From the NCBI RefSeq assembly GCF_015062905.1, contig NZ_SUTK01000050.1, positions 1-10,526 on the forward strand: a stretch of DNA of 10,526 nucleotides, written 5' to 3'. Both the position numbers and the translations under genes were made by a program. Shown one piece after another: positions 1-7,009 of this stretch; the stretch's first letter is position 1, and each line of letters opens with the position of its first letter. The notes beneath the pieces are model-generated. The model had not been told where the DNA came from, did not search any database, and saw nothing but the letters and a program-made list of their open reading frames with translations. The DNA is from Methanobrevibacter thaueri (GTDB lineage: Archaea; Methanobacteriota; Methanobacteria; Methanobacteriales; Methanobacteriaceae).

Positions 1-392
1 AAATCAATGTCAACTTCTTTGGTGCCGCTTATCAGATTGTCCGCATGTGCAACAATCTTCTCCTCAAGTGTCTGGGGAACATAGGACTTTTCGGGAAGTC
101 CGAGTTTCACGGCCTCTTCGGCGGTGATTCCGGCACCGATATGTCTTTCAATAATATTCAGCACATCATCGGGATATCCGTATGTTTTGGCGATTTCAAC
201 TCCCGCAATTGCATGGGTTATCCCATGGGTTCTGGATCTTCCGATATCATGCAATAATGCGCCTTTACGTATCAAATCTTCATCTACATTATCAAAATTA
301 GCGGCTATTTTCATAGCTTTTTCATAAACGGCCTTGCAATGCTCGATAACATTTTCGGGAGTGTTCTCCTTTTCAAGTAATTCAATTTCCAT
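1..392 (-). CDS. HD-domain (HDIG-type) phosphohydrolase, 3' end cut off
   Basis: The first 130 residues of a small HD-superfamily protein; the stop codon lies beyond the left edge. The metal-binding pattern is visible: His18, the His48-Asp49 doublet within LLHDIG (46-51), further His at 56, 60 and 84, and Asp118 in AHADN. HD proteins are metal-dependent phosphohydrolases, usually acting on nucleotides or cyclic phosphates. The spacing and the THxxxG stretch resemble the archaeal/bacterial small HDIG family (TIGR00295-like), whose substrate I do not know. The start is ATG at 392-390, only 2 bp after the tfe stop codon. No clear Shine-Dalgarno is present, so translation is probably coupled to tfe within one mRNA. 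The family call is firm; the substrate cannot be read from the sequence. Confidence 0.85.
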   Translation of the reverse strand, partial: MEIELLEKENTPENVIEHCKAVYEKAMKIAANFDNVDEDLIRKGALLHDIGRSRTHGITHAIAGVEIAKTYGYPDDVLNIIERHIGAGITAEEAVKLGLPEKSYVPQTLEEKIVAHADNLISGTKEVDID

Positions 393-394
393 TT

Positions 395-913
395 TTATCT
401 GTTCTTTTCACTGAAGGATTTAAAATTACTTTCAACCATTTTGATATCTTCTTTGATTTGTTTAATGGTATCTGCATTGTCCTGGAATTCAAGCTCCTCT
501 CCGCATGCAGGGCATAGGAATTCATAGTCTGAAGCGTCATCAAAGTCAAGTCTCACATGGCCCTGAGGGCATATGAAGAACATGTTGTTCTCTTCACTTT
601 CCAGCTCATCATTAAGCATTTTCAGATAGTCTTCTGAATCCTTGATGATACGGTTGATGACCTCTTCTTTTTCGAATTTCCAGGTATATGTGAACCATTG
701 GGTTTCAGGGTCTTTACTTCTTTTATAACTAGCTAATCCTAAATCGTAAAGTTTATAAAGAATTTTTCTAACGATATTTAATTTTATTCCGGTTTTATTG
801 GCAATTTCTTCATCGGTTTCGACACCGTCGATTAATGATTGAACAATAGGTAAATTGCTTTCGTCTTCAACAACATTGATTAATAAGGTCTTTACTAATG
901 GATCATCTAACAT
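395..913 (-). CDS. tfe: Transcription factor E (TFE, alpha subunit)
   Basis: Archaeal homologue of the TFIIE alpha N-terminal half, 172 aa, the usual length. It helps RNA polymerase with TBP and TFB to open promoters. Residues 1-80 form the extended winged helix (EEIANKTGIKLNIVRKILYKL around 35-55, then the aromatic WFTYTWKF wing at 73-80). Residues 83-110 are a charged linker helix. A zinc ribbon spans about 113-141, and a charged helical tail follows. The C-terminal zinc half-site is a normal C134-x2-C137, but the N-terminal half-site reads C115-P-Q-G-H119 rather than C-x2-C. The start is ATG at 913-911 with AGGGGAA upstream. The gene has its own TATA box and is followed 2 bp later by the HD gene, which it probably co-transcribes. 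Confidence 0.95.
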   Translation of the reverse strand: MLDDPLVKTLLINVVEDESNLPIVQSLIDGVETDEEIANKTGIKLNIVRKILYKLYDLGLASYKRSKDPETQWFTYTWKFEKEEVINRIIKDSEDYLKMLNDELESEENNMFFICPQGHVRLDFDDASDYEFLCPACGEELEFQDNADTIKQIKEDIKMVESNFKSFSEKNR

Positions 914-945
914 TTAATTTCCCCTATGAGTTCTTTAAAATAAAA

Positions 946-953
946 TTTATAAA
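946..953 (-). promoter_or_regulatory. Putative TATA box for tfe
   Basis: The palindromic octamer TTTATAAA lies 33 bp upstream of the tfe start codon. It would set transcription initiation roughly at 922-928, giving a short leader of about 10-15 nt that still holds the AGGGGAA ribosome-binding stretch. The surrounding 83-bp gap to the aminotransferase gene is very AT-rich and holds no other gene. The position fits an archaeal promoter, but AT-rich spacers give chance matches. Confidence 0.5.
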
Positions 954-995
954 TTATTAGTATTTTTGTTTTTTTTGTTATAAAAATTTATCTTT

Positions 996-2195
996 TTAAT
1001 AATCCTCTAGGATTTCCAGCAGGTTTCTGCAGATGTAGTCGACTTCCTCATCGCTTAGAGTTGAATATATCGGAAGGCTTATCTCGTTTTCAAACAGATG
1101 ATATGCGTTAGGATAGTCCTTTATGTCAAACCCTAAGTTCTTATAGGCAGTCAGTAATGGAAGCGGCTTGTAATGAACATTGGTACTTATTCCGGCTTCC
1201 TCCATCTTTATGATAATCTCATTTCTCTCTTCCAGGGTGATGTCCCTGAGCCTTGCCAGATACAGGTGGCCTGAAGATGTGTGGTTTTCGCCGGTGTGTT
1301 CCGGCATGATGACTCTTGTGCCCCTGAAGTGCTCCTCGTACCTTTTCACGATTTCATGCCTTCTGGCTAAAAGTGAATCGTATCTCTTAAGCTGGCCAAG
1401 GCCGATTCCTGCCTGAACGTCAGTCATGTTGCACTTGTAGGCCGGAATGAGAATGTCATATTCCCATGATCCCTTTTGGGTCTTTTCCAGTGCGTCCTTG
1501 GTCTGGCCGTGAAGTGAATATATCTGATAATCCTTATAGACCTTTTCGCTGTCGACGCCGTCATGTGCCTTCCAGGTTACCGCACCCCCTTCGGCGGTGG
1601 TCAGGTTCTTGACCGCATGGAATGAAAAGCAGGTGAAATCTGCCAGGGTTCCGGATTTCTTGCCGTTCTGGATTGCTCCGAAACCATGAGCTGAGTCGGC
1701 CACAACGATGATCCTGTTGAACGCTTCCTGAATCTCGTTGGATGGAGTGAATAAATCTTTTTTAGCTTCAATGACTTCGAATATCCTGTCATAGTCACAT
1801 AATATTCCTGCAATGTCGACCGGTATGATTGCCTTTGTCTTCTCGGTTATCGCTTCAGCCATTTTGGAATAGTCCATCTCTTCCCTGTCCTCCTGGCTGT
1901 CGACCATTACAGGTGTCGCCCCCACATGGCAGATTACGCTGCATGATGCGGTGTATGTGTATGCAGGCACAATTACCTCATCGCCCTTTCCGATGCCAAG
2001 GACTCTCAAGGTCATCTCCAAGGCGGTTGTGGCCGCACTTAGGCAAACGGTTTTTTCGCTTCCGCAGTATTCTGTAATCTGTCGTTCAAATTCCTTTGTT
2101 TTAGGTCCTGTTGTAATCCAGCCTGACTTGAGTGCTGCTATTACTTCCTCTATTTCTACATCTGTAATGTCCGGGGGTGAAAAAGGTATATTCAT
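996..2195 (-). CDS. DegT/DnrJ/EryC1/StrS-family PLP aminotransferase (nucleotide-sugar C4 aminotransferase)
   Basis: A 399-aa fold-type I PLP enzyme of the sugar aminotransferase family (PseC, ArnB, PglE, WbpE relatives), full length. Visible landmarks: the opening IPFSPPDI and SGWITTGPKTKEFE (24-37), VIVPAYTYTAS (74-84), the PLP-ring Asp167 in ADSAHGFGA (166-174), and the Schiff-base Lys196 in SFHAVKNLTTAEGG (191-204). Also present are YKCNMTDVQAGIGLGQL (253-269) and NVHYKPLPLL (339-348), typical of the family's substrate side. It should transfer an amino group from glutamate to the 4-keto group of a UDP-sugar. The substrate probably comes from the dehydratase encoded 3 bp upstream. The start is ATG at 2195-2193 with GGAGAA (2207-2202) inside the last codons of the upstream gene, so the two are translated together. 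The exact sugar product is inferred. Confidence 0.92.
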   Translation of the reverse strand: MNIPFSPPDITDVEIEEVIAALKSGWITTGPKTKEFERQITEYCGSEKTVCLSAATTALEMTLRVLGIGKGDEVIVPAYTYTASCSVICHVGATPVMVDSQEDREEMDYSKMAEAITEKTKAIIPVDIAGILCDYDRIFEVIEAKKDLFTPSNEIQEAFNRIIVVADSAHGFGAIQNGKKSGTLADFTCFSFHAVKNLTTAEGGAVTWKAHDGVDSEKVYKDYQIYSLHGQTKDALEKTQKGSWEYDILIPAYKCNMTDVQAGIGLGQLKRYDSLLARRHEIVKRYEEHFRGTRVIMPEHTGENHTSSGHLYLARLRDITLEERNEIIIKMEEAGISTNVHYKPLPLLTAYKNLGFDIKDYPNAYHLFENEISLPIYSTLSDEEVDYICRNLLEILEDY

Positions 2196-2198
2196 AGT

Positions 2199-4097
2199 TT
2201 ATTCTCCATTAACTTCATCGGGTTCCCTGTATGTAGGGACGCATATTTTCATTGTCTCTTTAATCTCCTCTTTTGAGGTGTTTTCATCGTTCAGGATTTC
2301 CCTGAACATGTCAAGCTTATCTTCAACGTCATCCATTGTCATGTCCATCGGCTCTGTGATGAATATCTTCTCATGCTTGGTTGACTCGAGGTTTTCCTCA
2401 TCCATAAGCAGCTCTTCGTAAAGCTTTTCTCCAGGCCTCATTCCTGTGATTTCAATCTCCATGTCCTCTCCGAGGGTGTATCCTGAAAGTTCGATAAGGC
2501 TCTTTGCAAGGTCATAGATTTTCACCGGCTCGCCCATGTCTAGAACAAATATCTCCCCTCCTTCGGCATAGGTGATTGCCTGGAGAACCAGGGCCACGGC
2601 CTCAGGTATTGTCATGAAGAATCTGGTAATTTCCTTATGGGTTACGGTCAGCGGTCCTCCATGGGCCAGCTGCTTTTTGAACAGTGGCACAACTGATCCG
2701 TTGCTTCCAAGAACGTTTCCGAAACGGACCGCCACATATTCGGTATCGCTCTGCTTGTCTTTTGCCTGAATAATCATTTCGCATAATCTTTTGGTGGCGC
2801 CCATTATGTTTGTCGGGTTGACCGCCTTGTCTGTGGAAATCAGGATAAAGCGTTTGACATTGTACTCATCTGAGCAGTTCACGAGATTATATGTTCCGAA
2901 TACGTTGTTCTTAATTGCTTCTGTCGGATTGTTCTCCATCAAAGGCACATGCTTGTGTGCCGCTGCGTGAAATACGATTTCAGGTTTGTATTTCTCAAAT
3001 ATTGCATCCAGCCTTTCCTTTTCACGGATGTTTGCAACAATCGCGCGAATGTCATTGTTCGGATGATTGGTCTTCAGCTCCAGCTCAATGTCATAGAGGC
3101 TGTTTTCATAGTTGTCAAGCAGAAGCAATTGTTTCGGGTTGTGAATCATGATCTGTCTTGTAAGCTCTGAGCCGATTGACCCTCCGGCACCGGTCACGAG
3201 AACGACATGCTCCTGAATCAGGTTCTTGATGTTCTGGTTGTCAAGCTCGACAGGGTCCCTTCCGAGAAGGTCCTCGATTCCCACATCTCTCAGGCTGTGA
3301 TAGAGATTCTCTTCACTAATGAGTTCTGTGAGGCCTGGAAGGACCTTTACCTTGGCGTTGGTTTTGCCGCATATTTCAAGGATTTCCTTTTTGTTCTTGT
3401 TGTCGATGTTGACTATTGAAAAGAAGATTTCGTCGACTTCGTTGGATTCACAGATCTTTATGATGTCGTTTCTGTCTCCGATGATTCTCACGCCTGCAAC
3501 GGAGTATCCTATGCGCTTCTTGTTGTCGTCGACGATTCCGACGATTTCATACTGTCCTCTCATTGTGGACTTGATTGTCTTGATTATGTTGTTGGCGGAA
3601 TATCCTCCTCCGATTATCAAAAGCCTTTTCTTGTTTTCGGGGGTCTGTCTGTTTCCCCTGTGCGCAGCATCTGACAGGAGGACATAACGGAGGATGAGAC
3701 GGTAGGAAACCATGATTATTCCAATGACCAGGCCGACAAGCAGGTTAAGCTTGATTGAAGGATTCTTCATTTTCAAAAACAGGTGTTCAATCCCTGACAC
3801 GATAAGTGAGGACATCAGTGAAAGCACAATGTAGAGCAGGTAATCCTGACTGTTTTCATAACGGATGATGTGTGTATATCTTTTTGATAACCTGAATATT
3901 ATCTGAAAAACAATTATTGCAATGACGATGCTTATCAGAATTTCATTTCTGGTCACGACGCTTGTAGGACGCATCATAAACGAATCGGTAATAAGCACTG
4001 ATACGAGATAATAGCCCAGAACGATTGAAACGCAATCCATGATGGGCAATAAGTAATTTCTATATTTAGCGATACTGTCTACATTCACAAAACTCAA
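2199..4097 (-). CDS. Membrane-anchored UDP-sugar 4,6-dehydratase (WbpM/PglF/FlaA1-like, CapD family)
   Basis: 632 aa with the layout of the long membrane-bound dehydratases. Four hydrophobic segments lie at about 16-36, 54-72, 86-105 and 118-137. A first Rossmann-like domain opens with LLIIGGGYSANN (159-170), and the catalytic extended SDR domain follows from about 297. The NAD-binding loop is TGAGGSIG (302-309), and FHAAAHKHVPLME (376-388) is typical of the family. The catalytic residues read S421-T-D-K, M432 and K436, i.e. a Ser-Met-Lys set in place of Ser-Tyr-Lys, as in WbpM-type enzymes. TRFFMTIPEAV (491-501) and GMRPGEKLYEEL (552-563) complete the core. The likely reaction is UDP-GlcNAc (or a similar UDP-HexNAc) to its 4-keto-6-deoxy form, for surface-glycan precursors. 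The start is TTG at 4097-4095 with GGAT shortly upstream; an in-frame GTG at 4088-4086 is an alternative. Confidence 0.93.
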   Translation of the reverse strand: MSFVNVDSIAKYRNYLLPIMDCVSIVLGYYLVSVLITDSFMMRPTSVVTRNEILISIVIAIIVFQIIFRLSKRYTHIIRYENSQDYLLYIVLSLMSSLIVSGIEHLFLKMKNPSIKLNLLVGLVIGIIMVSYRLILRYVLLSDAAHRGNRQTPENKKRLLIIGGGYSANNIIKTIKSTMRGQYEIVGIVDDNKKRIGYSVAGVRIIGDRNDIIKICESNEVDEIFFSIVNIDNKNKKEILEICGKTNAKVKVLPGLTELISEENLYHSLRDVGIEDLLGRDPVELDNQNIKNLIQEHVVLVTGAGGSIGSELTRQIMIHNPKQLLLLDNYENSLYDIELELKTNHPNNDIRAIVANIREKERLDAIFEKYKPEIVFHAAAHKHVPLMENNPTEAIKNNVFGTYNLVNCSDEYNVKRFILISTDKAVNPTNIMGATKRLCEMIIQAKDKQSDTEYVAVRFGNVLGSNGSVVPLFKKQLAHGGPLTVTHKEITRFFMTIPEAVALVLQAITYAEGGEIFVLDMGEPVKIYDLAKSLIELSGYTLGEDMEIEITGMRPGEKLYEELLMDEENLESTKHEKIFITEPMDMTMDDVEDKLDMFREILNDENTSKEEIKETMKICVPTYREPDEVNGE

Positions 4098-4140
4098 ATC
4101 CGTTATAGTTTATATTAATTTAATATTTATGTAAACCGAT

Positions 4141-4150
4141 TAATATAAAA
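4141..4150 (-). promoter_or_regulatory. Putative TATA box for the dehydratase-aminotransferase operon
   Basis: TTTTATATTA on the minus strand, 44-53 bp upstream of the TTG start of the dehydratase, in an AT-rich 80-bp spacer after the F420 ligase-like gene. It would place initiation near 4115-4122 with a leader of about 20 nt. This suggests the two sugar genes can be transcribed separately from the upstream gene. Read-through from upstream is not excluded because I see no strong minus-strand T-tract between them. Confidence 0.45.
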
Positions 4151-4177
4151 CTTTCTTACCCCACCGTTTTTGCGAAA

Positions 4178-5041
4178 TCATTTAATCTTTCTGATGATGA
4201 CTGCCGGCGTGTGGACGATGGAATCGAGGTCTTCGATTGTAACCTCATCGATTTCAGAGCCCAGGACTTCCTTGACGCTATGTATGGTTTTCATTTCGGT
4301 GGAAAGTGATTTCTGATAGTCCTCGGCGATGTTGGCTATTTTGAGTCCGGTTTCAACATCAATGTCCTCGCTGCAGCCCAATGGTGTTGACCCCATGTTC
4401 TCGGACAGCTGCCCCTTCACGTATCCGAAAAATCCGTTGTCGGCATCGATTCCGTCTATGGCTATCGGAAGGCCTGTGAAATATTTCCCGTTTTTCATGT
4501 AGGTTGCGTCGGTATCGATGATCATCACGCAGACGTCCTTTCCGATTTCCCTTTTGATGTCGCATGCCACCTTTTCGGGATTTTCGGGAAGAAGGGAAAC
4601 GAAAGTTCCAGGTGCATTGCTCAAATCTATTCCCGCTTCGGAGGCAGGCTTGAGCGCATGCTTGAGGCCATACAACTGAAGGACCACTTCCTTGTGGGCT
4701 TCGGTTTCCTTCGGAAGCTTCCTCAGGTTCTTGATGGTTCTCTTTTTTATTCCAAGGACCGGCCCGAAAACATAGCCCCACAGGTACTTGCTCCACACGA
4801 CTGTGAGGAACTTTGCGGTCAGGGATGGTGTGTATTTGGATTCGTCGACAAGACGGTTCTGTGAGACTGAAATTGGAGTTTCTGCAATGACCAGATAATC
4901 ATTGTCCTCCATCAATTCCCTTGCAGGTTGGATTATTGAATCCAGGTTGTCATTCGGTTTGATATAACCGGTTTCAATAGGAATTACGATGTAATCTCCA
5001 TTTATCACATGTTTTATATTTTCGAGTTCGTCGGTTTGCAT
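4178..5041 (-). CDS. Coenzyme F420-0:L-glutamate ligase family protein (CofE-like paralogue)
   Basis: A 287-aa protein that I read as a member of the F420 ligase family (CofE, FbiB N-terminal). CofE adds L-glutamate to F420-0 using GTP and a divalent metal. Family-like parts: GDYIVIPIETGYIKPNDNL (15-33), a stretch like the CofE ILVITSKIVSKAEGR region (DYLVIAETPISVSQNRLVD, 48-66), SNAPGTFVSLLP (141-152), and IIDTDATYMKNG with TGLPIAIDGID (174-199), where CofE has a DTxGRxWR...AIG motif. Differences: an extra segment with WSKYLWGYVFGPVLGIKK (83-100) and no GRxWR. It is therefore likely a paralogue with a related but different role. It is the first gene on the minus strand, divergent from the pyruvate kinase C-domain-like gene. 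No Shine-Dalgarno precedes the ATG, so the mRNA may be leaderless. Confidence 0.75.
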   Translation of the reverse strand: MQTDELENIKHVINGDYIVIPIETGYIKPNDNLDSIIQPARELMEDNDYLVIAETPISVSQNRLVDESKYTPSLTAKFLTVVWSKYLWGYVFGPVLGIKKRTIKNLRKLPKETEAHKEVVLQLYGLKHALKPASEAGIDLSNAPGTFVSLLPENPEKVACDIKREIGKDVCVMIIDTDATYMKNGKYFTGLPIAIDGIDADNGFFGYVKGQLSENMGSTPLGCSEDIDVETGLKIANIAEDYQKSLSTEMKTIHSVKEVLGSEIDEVTIEDLDSIVHTPAVIIRKIK

Positions 5042-5067
5042 AAAAATCTTTATTAAAAATTGATATT

Positions 5068-5080
5068 AAATATATAATAT
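5068..5080. promoter_or_regulatory. Divergent promoter core (TATA on both strands)
   Basis: The 79-bp spacer between the divergent genes is almost entirely A/T. Its only strong TATA-like block is AAATATATAATAT, readable on both strands. On the plus strand it lies 41-53 bp before the ATG at 5121 and leaves room for a leader holding GAGGT (5110-5114). On the minus strand it lies 27-39 bp before the ATG at 5041, so initiation would fall at or within a few bases of the start codon. That fits the absence of a Shine-Dalgarno there. Whether one or two TATA boxes are used cannot be told. Confidence 0.5.
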
Positions 5081-5120
5081 GATAGAGTTTTAAATAATTA
5101 TCTATTCAAGAGGTATAAAT

Positions 5121-5696
5121 ATGGAAAGAAAATTTATCACATATTTCGAAGAGCAAGGAAACGACTATACAGACGACCTGATTAGTGCGGTTAAGGACAA
5201 ACTTGAATCTTCCGGCGACATAAAAAGAATTCTGATAGCTTCATCAACCGGAGAGTCAGCAATGAAATTGTATGGCGCTCTTGAAGATGAGGATGTTGAA
5301 ATCATAAACGTAACTCATCACATGGGATTTAAGGAAGACAATGTTGCAGACATTTCCGATGAAATGATCAAAAAGCTTGAGGATGTTGGAATCAAAACAT
5401 ATATCGGAGCTCATGCATTCAGCGGAGCTGCAAGAGGAGTTACAAACAAGTATGGCGGATTTTCACCATTGGACGTCGTTGCAGATACATTGAGGATGTT
5501 CTCCCACGGTATCAAGGTTTCCGCTGAAATTTCAATCATGGCCGCTGATGCCGGATTGGTGCCTGTCGGCGAAAAGATCATCGCAATCGGCGGAAGAGGC
5601 AAAGGTGTGGACACTGCAGTTATCCTGACACCTGTAAATGCCAAAAACCTGTTCGACATGAAGTTTCATGAGATTATTGCAATGCCGAAAGATTAA
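5121..5696 (+). CDS. Stand-alone pyruvate kinase C-terminal (alpha/beta) domain-like protein
   Basis: 191 aa. The fold signature resembles the C-terminal allosteric domain of pyruvate kinase (PK_C): IKRILIASSTGESAMKLYGAL (34-54), with Gly-Glu-Ser-Ala at 44-47 where pyruvate kinases hold a phosphate or effector. Further parts are VEIINVTHHMGF (59-70), IGAHAFSGAARGVTNKYGG (95-113), and a closing VGEKIIAIGGRGKGVDTAVILTP (149-171). The catalytic TIM barrel of pyruvate kinase is absent, so it cannot be a pyruvate kinase by itself. A sensor or regulatory role for a phosphorylated ligand is only a guess. The start is ATG with GAGGT 6 nt upstream. It is divergent from the F420 ligase-like gene and separated from ftsZ by a terminator and a promoter. 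Confidence 0.8.
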   Translation: MERKFITYFEEQGNDYTDDLISAVKDKLESSGDIKRILIASSTGESAMKLYGALEDEDVEIINVTHHMGFKEDNVADISDEMIKKLEDVGIKTYIGAHAFSGAARGVTNKYGGFSPLDVVADTLRMFSHGIKVSAEISIMAADAGLVPVGEKIIAIGGRGKGVDTAVILTPVNAKNLFDMKFHEIIAMPKD

Positions 5697-5698
5697 AC

Positions 5699-5726
5699 AT
5701 TTTCCAGATTTTAGGAAAATTTTTTT
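5699..5726 (+). terminator. Hairpin plus T-tract terminator after the pyruvate kinase C-domain-like gene
   Basis: A perfect 7-bp stem (ATTTTCC at 5699-5705 with GGAAAAT at 5714-5720) and an 8-nt loop run directly into seven T's (5720-5726). It begins 3 bp after the stop codon. Archaeal polymerase stops mainly at the T-tract, so the hairpin may only assist. Confidence 0.7.
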
Positions 5727-5730
5727 CATA

Positions 5731-5738
5731 TTTATATA
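5731..5738 (+). promoter_or_regulatory. TATA box for ftsZ
   Basis: An exact TTTATATA, 82 bp before the ftsZ GTG and 4 bp after the upstream terminator. It would set initiation near 5757-5763, giving a leader of about 60 nt. A second, weaker AT block (ATTTAAATATA from 5751) could act as an alternative site. Confidence 0.6.
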
Positions 5739-5819
5739 ATGATGAGTTGCATTTAAATATAAGTAAAAATAGAAATATTTAACAATTATTTAAAATAGCA
5801 GAGTATGTGGGGTTAAGTT

Positions 5820-6956
5820 GTGAAATTTATAGATGATGCAATCAAAGAATCCGAAGAAAGAATGGAAGAAAATACACCTGAAAATTTCTCTTCAGACATC
5901 GATGAAGAGCTTATAGGAATAATGCAAGGTGTTAAAACTAATATATTTGTTGTTGGTGCCGGAGGCGCAGGAAACAACACCATCTCAAGATTAAATGAAA
6001 TGGGTATCGAAGGAGCAACAACAATTGCAGTAAATACTGATGCTCAAGATTTATTTTACAGTCAATCAGCTAAAAAAATCCTTTTAGGAAGACAAACCTC
6101 CAAAGGATTAGGTGCAGGTGGAGAGCCATCTGTAGGTGAAGAATGCGCTGAAGAAAGTGAAGATGAAATCAGAAACGAACTGGAAGGCGCAGACATGGTA
6201 TTTGTCACCTGCGGTCTTGGTGGAGGAACCGGAACCGGTTCAGCACCAATCATTGCAAAGATCGCTAAAAAATTAGGTGCATTGACCGTTGCTGTAGCTA
6301 CCTTGCCATTTTCTGCTGAAGGTATCAAAAGAAGAGAAAATGCAGACCAAGGTCTGGAAAAACTTCAGGAAGCTGCTGATACTGTTATCATAATTCCTAA
6401 TGACAAATTACTGGAAGTTGCACCAAACCTGCCTTTAAACAAGGCATTCATGGTATCCGATGAAATATTGGGAAGAGCAGTTAAAGGTATCACAGAACTC
6501 ATTACCAAGAAAGGTCTTGTAAGTCTGGACTTTGCTGATATCAGAAGCATTATGAGCGGTTCCGGAATGGCTATGATTGGTATGGGTGAATCCGATTCTG
6601 GCGACAGAGCTTTAGAATCCGTACACGAAGCATTAAGCAGCCCGTTACTGGACATTGATATTTCAAATGCTACCGGTGCTTTGGTCAACATATCAGGTAG
6701 TTCTGATTTAACATTACACGAAGCCGAAAAAATCGTTCAGGTTGTTGCTGACAAGCTCGATCCTGAGGCAAACATCATTTGGGGTACTCAAATCGATGAA
6801 AGTCTCCAAAATATTGTCAGGACCACTGTGGTCGTTTCAGGCATCAAATCCAATTACTCTTCAAAAGACACACCAGATATTGAATATGTCGATGAAGAAC
6901 CTGAATCCGACACAGCTAATGACCAGTTAGACGATTTTATTGATGGAATTTTCTAA
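5820..6956 (+). CDS. ftsZ: Cell division GTPase FtsZ
   Basis: Tubulin-family GTPase of 378 aa that polymerises into the midcell ring. After a charged N-terminal extension (1-38) come FVVGAGGAGNNTI (43-55), VNTDAQDL (71-78), the tubulin signature GGGTGTGS (134-141), and RRENADQGLEKLQ (171-183). The T7 loop is next, then GMAMIGMGESDS (249-260), NATGALVNISG (283-293) and DPEANIIWGTQID (314-326). The C-terminus is an acidic linker ending in DDFIDGIF, a likely binding tail for partner proteins. The T7 catalytic loop reads S235-L-D237-F-A-D240, where bacterial FtsZ has N-x-D-x-x-D; both aspartates are kept. The start is GTG at 5820 behind TGGGGTTA; no better in-frame start is near. secE follows 110 bp later. 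Confidence 0.97.
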   Translation: MKFIDDAIKESEERMEENTPENFSSDIDEELIGIMQGVKTNIFVVGAGGAGNNTISRLNEMGIEGATTIAVNTDAQDLFYSQSAKKILLGRQTSKGLGAGGEPSVGEECAEESEDEIRNELEGADMVFVTCGLGGGTGTGSAPIIAKIAKKLGALTVAVATLPFSAEGIKRRENADQGLEKLQEAADTVIIIPNDKLLEVAPNLPLNKAFMVSDEILGRAVKGITELITKKGLVSLDFADIRSIMSGSGMAMIGMGESDSGDRALESVHEALSSPLLDIDISNATGALVNISGSSDLTLHEAEKIVQVVADKLDPEANIIWGTQIDESLQNIVRTTVVVSGIKSNYSSKDTPDIEYVDEEPESDTANDQLDDFIDGIF

Positions 6957-6991
6957 TTCTATCTTCTTTTATTTTTGTAAAAATACAAAGC

Positions 6992-6999
6992 TTTATTAA
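6992..6999 (+). promoter_or_regulatory. Possible TATA box for secE
   Basis: TTTATTAA, 68 bp before the secE ATG. It directly follows a small inverted repeat (TTTGTA at 6974-6979 with TACAAA at 6984-6989). The predicted start region (about 7018-7024) falls in a longer dyad. Read-through from ftsZ is equally possible because only a short T5 tract (6972-6976) separates them. Confidence 0.4.
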
Positions 7000-7009
7000 T
7001 GGATAAATC

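Noticed and set aside
1951..2421. 156-codon open frame on the plus strand
   Set aside because: It is antisense across the aminotransferase-dehydratase junction, both of which are clear full-length family members. Its translation is low-complexity Ser/Ile-rich and resembles no family.
4359..4796. 145-codon open frame on the minus strand
   Set aside because: It lies inside the F420 ligase-like gene in another frame, and its translation is Arg/Gly-rich with no recognisable domain.
6974..6989. Small inverted repeat TTTGTA/TACAAA after ftsZ as a terminator
   Set aside because: The stem is only 6 A/T-rich pairs and is not followed by a T-tract, so the evidence is too weak to list it as a terminator.
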